Under the pieces are notes generated by a model. The model did not search any database. It saw only the letters and a program-made list of their open reading frames with translations, and had not been told where the DNA came from. The translations under genes and the position numbers were made by a program. Of a stretch of DNA of 64,000 bases, positions 57,801 through 64,000 are shown in pieces. The stretch's first letter is position 1, and the number at the start of each line of letters is the position of its first letter. Source of the stretch: Lewinella sp041392765 (GTDB taxonomy: Bacteria > Bacteroidota > Bacteroidia > Chitinophagales > Saprospiraceae); assembly GCA_041392765.1 (NCBI GenBank), contig JAWKLL010000023.1:1-64000 (forward strand). The letters are read 5' to 3'.

Positions 57801-59910
57801 ATGTTCATTAAAGAAATAGAGCTTAACAACTTCCGTATTTACAAAGGAAATAACAATAGAGTTGTTGCCAAACAACCATAAAAACATTATTGTCGTAAGT
57901 GGGAAAACGGATTGGTAAAACGACATTTTTAATGTCGCTAGTTTGAGGTTTGTACGGAAAACAAATGGAAAAAGTGGATGAATCCTACCAAAAAGAAATT
58001 GCTGACAAGGGTGGTTACGAAAATATATTGGTAATAGTTTAACGATTAGCAAAAGCAATTGGAGAAACAAAAATTAGTTCGGTAACTTTCACTGGCGTGA
58101 AATTCCCGAAATTACTTGTAATGAGATCAAAATCACAAGAACTTATGATATCGTAACAAGTTCAAGCGATAAAGTCGAAGTTTTAATTGACGGCTATCAA
58201 AATGAACTTATTCAAGACTTAACAACTGATGGAAAACAAGATGGAGAAGAAATCTTTATCCGTGATTTTATTTTGCCGATTGAAATTGCAAAATTTTTCT
58301 TCTTTGATGCTGAAAAAATTGTTTCACTTGCTGAAATCAACTCACCTGAACAAAGACGATTATTAAGTAAAGCTTATACAGAGGTTTTAGGAATAAAAAA
58401 ATACGAAGACTTAAAGGATCAACTCGAAACTATTCAAGACGATTATAGAAAAAAATCAGCAAAACCACAGGAATTAGCTGAATTTAATCAAATCGAAACA
58501 GATATAAAAAACAAGCAAATTTCTATTGACGAGGTTGAACATCAAATACAAAATTTAAGCCAAGAAAAAATTGAAAAGCAAAGTGAATCAAACGAAATTC
58601 AAATGAAGCTAATCCAAGAGGGAAACATGATGACCTTGGAACAACTCGATGAATTAAAAACAGAAGAAACAAATCTTACCGAAAAAATAAACAACCTGCA
58701 AGACAGACTTAAGGATTTGTTTGATTTAATTCCATTTGGTTTGTCGGGAGAAAATATAATGGAAGTTTCCAACCAGTTGGAAAATGAAAAAAATTACCGC
58801 GAGAACAAATACAAACAAGAAAACATTGGAGATAAAACAAATTTGATTTTAGATGACCTTGAAGCCGAAAAAAAACATTTCAACGGTGTAATAACAACAG
58901 ATATTCGTAATTTTTACGAAACACAAATCAGAAATCTGATAAAGAAACATTTCTTTTCTGATGTACCTGATTTACCAACTACATTTGAAGTATTACATGA
59001 TTTTTCAGATACTGAAACTAACGAATTAAACGAATTAGTAAATAGCCTTAAACATACGTTTAGAGATACTTTTTCTCATTTTAATGACGATTATTCACGA
59101 TCAAAAAACGATCTTGACTCCATTCGCAGAAAAATTAGAGCAGCAGAAAAAGATGCAGAAGATGAATACATTGCAAATTTGAGAAACGGAAAAACACGTT
59201 TAGACAACCGCGTTTTTTCAATAGATAAAGACATTTATGATTTAGGCGAAAAAATTGGTGCTTTCAAAAATGAAATCAAGGCATTAAAGCAGCGTCAAGA
59301 AGAATTAAGAAAGAAAATTGACGATTCAAGACGATATTCAGAAAAAGACAGTCTTATACAAAGGCAAATTGAGACTTTACGCAATTTCATCAAGGACTTT
59401 AAAGATGCAACCAAGAAAAAATTGGAAGAAAATATCTTAAACGAATTGAATGTCTTAATGCACAAAAAAGGGTTTATCAAAAAAGTTGTTGTGGACATCA
59501 ATCAGGCAGGAGATGATGTTGATATTAACCTTTTCAACGAAAGAAACGAGAAAATTGATAAAGGTTCTTTGTCAATGGGAGAACGTCAAATGTACGCATC
59601 TGCCCTACTCAAAGCGTTAGTCGATGAATCCGATATTGAGTTTCCTGTATTTATTGATTCACCAATGCAGAAATTCGATAAAGACCACGCAGAAAACGTA
59701 ATCAAAGAATTTTATCCTAATGTTTCGGAGCAGGTTGTTTTGTTTCCTTTAATTCACAAAGAATTGACTGAAAGCGAATTTGAGTTGTTAAAGCCTAATA
59801 TAAGCAAATCATACATTATTCATAATGTAAGTACAGATGCTTCAATGTTTGAGGAAGCAACACCAGAGAATTTAATTAAAAAGTACAACGAGCTTTACAA
59901 TGCAAATTAA
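57801..59910 (+). CDS. dndD: phosphorothioation ATPase DndD (SbcC/SMC-like), 5' frameshifts
   Basis: About 700 residues, an SMC/Rad50-like ATPase of the DndCDE complex. The 5' 470 bases are broken: 'MFIKEIELNNFRIYKGNN', then the Walker A, which reads as GKNGFGKTT once two dropped bases are restored near 57900, then 'LVWGLYGKQMEKVDESY'. From 58273 the frame is open for 545 codons: 'IAKFFFFDAEKIVSLAE', a long coiled coil with heptads (about residues 190-550 of the whole protein), the signature 'GSLSMGERQMYASALLKALV' and Walker B 'FPVFIDSPMQKFD'. It overlaps the next gene by 11 bases. The 'FFFFDAEKI' stretch is characteristic of DndD. Confidence 0.9.
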
Positions 59911-61477
59911 CATAAGAACATCAGAAGCCAATCAGGAAATTGTTAGAAAACTAACGTCAAAATTACCGGTTGGAACGAAAGAAAATGTAATCGCAAGAAT
60001 TGCATTAGGTTACTCTTTGCAAAACGGAAAGCATTTTACATCATCGGAATTTAACATTTACGATTCCAAGGGAAAAGAATATAAAGATCATATTTTATTT
60101 GATGCAAAATACAGAAATTTTTATGTAGCATTAATTTGTCAGCATTACGGTATTTACAAAACGAACGACAATATTCCCAAGTACATCAAGTTACACATTG
60201 ACCACGGTTTGGAGTTAATGGATAATTTATTTTCGAGTAGTAATAATTACACGTTTTTCGATTTTATAACAGAACACTTAGATAAAGGAATTTCATTTTT
60301 AGATACAGTACAAGCAAGTTTAGATGCCGTTAAAAACAATAATCAAAATATTGAAAAATCGTATTTTGCCGAACCAATTAAAATTTTGGTTGGCAATAAA
60401 CTAGGCTACAAAACGGAAGATATAATTTTGAATTTCAATGACACAAATTCATACAATAATAATCACATTGCAGTTGCAGGAAGCTCTGGAACAGGAAAAA
60501 CACAATTTGCCTTACAAATTTTAAAAGAAATTTCAGAGAAATCTAATCATCACGTTAATTTCATATACTTGGATTTCAAAGGATTGAAAGATGATGATTT
60601 AATTCAAATGCAACCATTCTTTGAAAAAACCAAAGCTCAATATATTGATGCTCCAAATACGCCATTTCCTGTAAATCCTTTGTCTTTCATTGATAGCATC
60701 AACGACGTAAACAAGAAAATGGGAATTGATAAATTTGTTGATATTATTTGCAAATATTCAAATATTGGAATCAAGCAAAGAGGAAAATTAAGGGAAGCGA
60801 CAAACGAGGCGTTTATTGCTAAAAAGCCTGGAGAATATCCAAGTTTTTCAGAAATAAATGAACAACTTTTAGAAATCGTTGGAGATAAACGCGATACATT
60901 GACAGAAATTATTGATGAATTAAGTCGATACGGGGTTTTCAAAGAAGATAAAAAAATTAAAAATTTCTTAAATCAAAACATTTATCTGTCTTTGTCAGGC
61001 GATTTGTCAAATTCAGTCCGCTTTACTTCTTTGTTTCTTATCATCAATTATATTTACAACGTATTTATGAATATGGACAGCACACCAACCGACAATGGTT
61101 ATCGTGCTATGCGTTACGTTTTATTAATAGATGAAGCACACGTGATTTTTAAAGAAAAAAAATACCAAGATATTTTAGAAAAAATACTGCGTGAAATTCG
61201 TTCAAAAGGCGTTTCTGTTGTTCTTTTATCACAAGGAATTGAAGAATTTAACCAACCGACTTTTGATTTTTCGAGTATGTGCGAAATTTCGTTTTTGCTG
61301 AATGTAAAAGACAAAAACAACACAAAAGCAATAAATAAATTTCTAGGGTTTAGTGATAAAGACGGAACAAAAGCATACAGAAGTCTTGAAAAAATCCAAA
61401 AAGGACAAGCGATTTCAAACATCAAAGAGTATCCCAAAGGCGAACTGCTTGAAATCAAACAGTTTTACAGTAGTTAG
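59900..61477 (+). CDS. DndE domain fused to a HerA/FtsK-like ATPase
   Basis: 525 residues, intact. Residues 1-105 are a DndE domain ('INIRTSEANQEIVRKLTSKLPVGTKENVIARIALGYSL', 'FDAKYRNFYVALICQHYGIYKT'), in other systems a separate nicked-DNA-binding protein of about 110-130 residues. From about residue 155 comes a HerA/FtsK-type motor: Walker A 'AGSSGTGKTQ' (193-202), 'FIYLDFKGLKDDD', Walker B 'VLLIDEAHVIF' (about 406-416), 'LREIRSKGVSVVLLSQG' and an arginine-rich end. It overlaps dndD and is followed 40 bases later by the ParB-like gene. The fusion could couple modification to DNA translocation for restriction (inference). Confidence 0.88.
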   Translation: MQINIRTSEANQEIVRKLTSKLPVGTKENVIARIALGYSLQNGKHFTSSEFNIYDSKGKEYKDHILFDAKYRNFYVALICQHYGIYKTNDNIPKYIKLHIDHGLELMDNLFSSSNNYTFFDFITEHLDKGISFLDTVQASLDAVKNNNQNIEKSYFAEPIKILVGNKLGYKTEDIILNFNDTNSYNNNHIAVAGSSGTGKTQFALQILKEISEKSNHHVNFIYLDFKGLKDDDLIQMQPFFEKTKAQYIDAPNTPFPVNPLSFIDSINDVNKKMGIDKFVDIICKYSNIGIKQRGKLREATNEAFIAKKPGEYPSFSEINEQLLEIVGDKRDTLTEIIDELSRYGVFKEDKKIKNFLNQNIYLSLSGDLSNSVRFTSLFLIINYIYNVFMNMDSTPTDNGYRAMRYVLLIDEAHVIFKEKKYQDILEKILREIRSKGVSVVLLSQGIEEFNQPTFDFSSMCEISFLLNVKDKNNTKAINKFLGFSDKDGTKAYRSLEKIQKGQAISNIKEYPKGELLEIKQFYSS

Positions 61478-61517
61478 AATTTACTGAAATAACTAACTTT
61501 GTGAAAAGATTAGACAA

Positions 61518-62599
61518 ATGGCTCAACAGTTCACACCCTTAAAAGTATCTGATTTACGGTTAGATTTATATAACCCTCGTTTACCCAAATCAAAGCAAGG
61601 TAAAGACGAGAAAACAGTTATCGAATATATGCTTTTGGAAGCCGCTACATTGGAGCTAATGTTAGCGATTGCTGAAAATGGTTTTTTTGCAGGGGAATTG
61701 CTATTAGTTGTAAAAGATGAAACAAACGAGGGAAAATATATTGTTGTTGAAGGAAACAGACGTTTAACAGCAGTTAAACTACTAAATAATGCAGCATTAA
61801 CATCTGTCAAAAAGGTTGCTACCAAAGAAATTGTAGATAACGCGAAAATACCGCCACCGACTGAGTTACCTTGTTTAATTTTTGAAGCGAAAAATGAAAT
61901 ATTAAAATATCTTGGATTTAGGCACATCACAGGTATAAAGTCGTGGAGATTACTTGAAAAAGGCAGATATTTATTTGAATTGAGAAATAGTGGTGATTTC
62001 AAGAACCTTTCTTTTTTGAACGCTTCACGAGAAATTGCAAAAATAATTGGAAGTACATCTGCATATGTTAAAAGGCTTTTAATCAGTTTTGAATTATACA
62101 AAGTAGTAGAAGATGAAGCATTTTATCAAATTGACGGGTTAAATGATACTCGTTTTTTCTAGAATTATTTTACAGACAGTCTTAATAAGGACAACATCAG
62201 AAACTTCATCAAAGTTGATCTAAACTCTGAAAATCCATTAGAGAATCTTGATAACGAACATTTAAAAAACTCACTCATTGGTGGTTTGAAAAATCAGAAG
62301 GACAATCGAGAGTTCTGGGAGATAGCGAAGGATTAAAGCTGTTAGATAAAGTTATTGGACATGAAGATGCTTTAGTTGCTTTTGAAAGAGGTTTGAACAT
62401 TTATGAGGCTTATGAAATTACTGATGACTTTGATGTTCAATTTGAAAATCGTATCAAGGAAACATTGAGAGCGATTGGAAAAGCACATTCACTTTCACCA
62501 AAAGTGAAAAAATTTTACACTAAATTCAGTGAAGATATTCAGACAATTAAAAGCACTGTCGAGATTATTGAAACTGCATTTAACATCAAAAACAAGTAA
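61518..62599 (+). pseudogene. ParB/Srx-like N-terminal domain protein of the phosphorothioation locus, broken
   Basis: About 360 residues when joined. The first 214 are open: 'TPLKVSDLRLDLYNPRLPKSKQGKDEKTVIEYMLL' and 'GKYIVVEGNRRLTAVKLL', the ParB/sulfiredoxin-type EGNRR motif at residues 78-82. Then comes 'SREIAKIIGSTSAYVKRLLISFELYKV', a ParB-like helix-turn-helix. An in-frame TAG at 62160-62162 and an indel near 62270 break the rest, which continues 'NYFTDSLNKDNIRNFI', 'HWWFEKSEGQSRVLGDSEGLKLLDKVIGHEDALVAFERG' and ends 'IIETAFNIKNK'. The usual DndB has a DGQHR motif, which this lacks. It could be a DndB substitute or a restriction component (inference). Confidence 0.75.
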
Positions 62600-62602
62600 A
62601 AA

Positions 62603-63551
62603 ATGATAGCTTCTTTGATGATAACTTTAGTGTTTGCATTCAAAATTTCAACAACATAAGCAAGCCTGATTCATACAGCATCAGAGTTAAGCTATTATGC
62701 TGATTTTATTGAACTTACTGTGTTATTCTCAAGTACAGACGGCATCACTTTAGGAGATATACAAGATAAATTTTTCGGAGAAAAAGACTATGAAAGTCCC
62801 GAAAAAAGAGATGATGATGAAACCTTTTTAAGAGGAATTTTTCAACTCATTTTAGAACGTTCTATTTTATATGGAAACGATTACCCATTTTACTATTCCG
62901 AAGATGAAATTTTGACATTAAAGTCAATTTTAACAACAAATAATAAACTATACATTTCCTTATTACTTTCATCTAAACTCAATATTTTTAATAAATTTAA
63001 AACTGATTTAACGACAGATTTTGAAACGATTTCGTTTGCTGTTTTGAAAAACTTTTTACCAAAAAAATTCAACGATAAAAGAATTTGGAAAGAACACAGA
63101 ATATCAAGGAAATGCTATCGAAAAAATCAAACAATTAGCAGATGATTTGGATTTAGCAATTGATGATTATGAATTAAGTCAAGTTGAAGAAAGAAACAAC
63201 CAAGAACGAGGTTTAGACATAATTGGCTGGTTACCCTTTAACGATAAATGTGGTAATAAGATCGTTTTTCTTTGTCAATGTGCTTGTGGTAAACAATATG
63301 AATCTAAACAGCACGATACAAGACGTTTTGAAAATTATTTGCAATTTTACAAGACTAACCCACAACACACTATGTTTATCCCCTATTCATTGATAAACGT
63401 TCGTGCCAAGAAATTTTACCATTCAGACTATATTGAAAAAGACTACTTGATTTTTGAACGCAAAAGAATCTTGGAATATTACGACGGCAATACTTTTGAA
63501 ACAACTGAATCATTTAAACTTGTAAATAAGTGTATTGAGTATTCAAACTAA
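62603..63551 (+). pseudogene. putative PD-(D/E)XK-type restriction protein of the phosphorothioation locus, frameshifted
   Basis: About 310 residues when joined. The start region reads 'DSFFDDNFSVCIQNFNNISKPDSYSIRVK' in a shifted frame, then 'TDGITLGDIQDKFFG', 'DDDETFLRGIFQLILERSILYGNDYPF' and 'IKEFGKNTEYQGNAIEKIKQLADDLDLAIDDYELSQVEE'. The C-terminal 134 codons are open: 'RGLDIIGWLPFNDKCGNKIVFLCQCACGKQYESKQHD'. The pattern D-[IV]-[IV]-x-W-x-P-F ... L-x-Q-C-A-x-G-x(5)-K is one I associate with PD-(D/E)XK-fold restriction proteins. The Asp (codon at about 63216) and Lys (about 63306) would be catalytic. It is the last gene of the locus and ends 92 bases before ligA. The nuclease role is inference. 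Confidence 0.6.
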
Positions 63552-63642
63552 ATAATGAAAGTAACTGTGCTAACAGGTCTTTACCTCAATGGCCGCTGAA
63601 GTGGTTACTTGAACATTCTACCTCACGATTAAACACACCATT

Positions 63643-64000
63643 ATGTATAGTGCCAGCTTGCAAAAAACGTATTACGAACAAACAAAAGAATGGCTTAATG
63701 GCGGATCGAGGCGACTAGCACCTTGACGGCACAATCGCAGCACCGCCAGCTATGCCAACTGGTGCAATACCACGAATGGCGTTATTATATACAAAACGAC
63801 CCGGTTGTAAGTGACACGGAATACGATTTCCTATACAAACTTTTGGAATCCTTGGAGGCAGCTCATCCTGCATTGGTGACACCTGACTCCTACCCAGCGC
63901 GTATCAAGCGATTTGGCCAATGATTTTCCATCGGTTGACCATTTGACCCCCATGCTGTCATTGGCCAACAGTTACAATGCAGCCGACTTGCTGGAGTTTG
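63643..64000 (+). pseudogene. ligA: NAD-dependent DNA ligase LigA, 5' part, frameshifted and cut by the window end
   Basis: Seals nicks using NAD+. It begins 'MYSASLQKTYYEQTKEWLNGGS'. An indel near 63715 is followed by 'TSTLTAQSQHRQLCQLVQYHEWRYYIQNDPVVSDTEYDFLYKLLESLEAAHP' (the family's H-x-Y-Y-x-x-D-x-P and SDxEYD motifs). A second indel near 63903 is followed by 'SSDLANDFPSVDHLTPMLSLANSYNAADLLEF', the loop leading to the adenylation lysine beyond the window edge. The gene is essential in bacteria, so these indels are best read as sequencing errors. It is downstream of and co-oriented with the phosphorothioation locus but probably independent. Confidence 0.9.

Noticed and set aside
1..64000. 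CRISPR array
   Set aside because: No regularly spaced identical repeats with unique spacers were found; all repeats are dispersed or palindromic.

Overview
The window is a piece of a Bacteroidota chromosome. Saprospiria (the Lewinella/Haliscomenobacter/Saprospira group) is my best guess, by inference only. The evidence is type IX secretion (T9SS) C-terminal sorting domains, TAnnTTTG-type promoters, WG-repeat and two-component-propeller proteins, a split transketolase, Bacteroidota-style lipoproteins and dense small palindromic intergenic repeats. There is no rRNA, tRNA or CRISPR array that I can support.

Layout. 0-3 kb: a WG-repeat protein, a repeat-rich gap and a broken YceI gene. 3.7-8.7 kb: a lipoprotein (minus), then a tight plus-strand run panB-mltG-ABC permease-ABC ATPase. 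9-20 kb: subtilisin-like peptidase, WbqC-like protein, S41 peptidase, split transketolase, HU, and a minus-strand run mazG-ybjN-like-oppB-oppC. 21.5-28.9 kb: haem-type TonB receptor, broken aroE and DUF819 permease, a propeller lipoprotein, and a divergent MarR/monooxygenase pair with a visible operator. 29-32.3 kb: an accessory patch with a truncated PIN/HTH toxin-antitoxin pair between long repeats, a 220-bp MITE with target duplication, a transposase remnant and a complete-looking MntA/HepT pair. 33-37.3 kb: a nitrogen cluster (P-II, Amt, porin, GSII). 37.6-45.6 kb: a conserved hypothetical, GMC oxidoreductase and subunit, propeller protein, nucleotidyltransferase, HExxH protein and queE. 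46-54 kb: two very large T9SS-exported proteins carrying dockerin-like plus cohesin-like modules, one with an animal-type haem peroxidase. 54.4-56.2 kb: YdjM-like and DinB-like genes. 56.5-63.6 kb: a DNA-phosphorothioation (Dnd-type) defence locus, the most interesting part. 63.6 kb to the end: ligA, running off the window.

The Dnd-type locus reads dndC, dndD, a DndE domain fused to a HerA/FtsK-like ATPase, a ParB/Srx-like protein, and a protein with a D...QCACG...K motif resembling PD-(D/E)XK restriction nucleases. dndA and dndB are absent and no recognisable dndF/G/H genes are seen. I infer a self-contained modification-plus-restriction variant in which the fused motor and the last two proteins replace the usual partners.

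A caution applies throughout. About 20 of roughly 50 genes are broken by single-base indels, many in homopolymers, including housekeeping genes such as ligA and aroE. Proteins can be reconstructed across the breaks without loss of motif order. This looks much more like uncorrected sequencing error than real decay, so 'pseudogene' below means 'broken in this sequence'.
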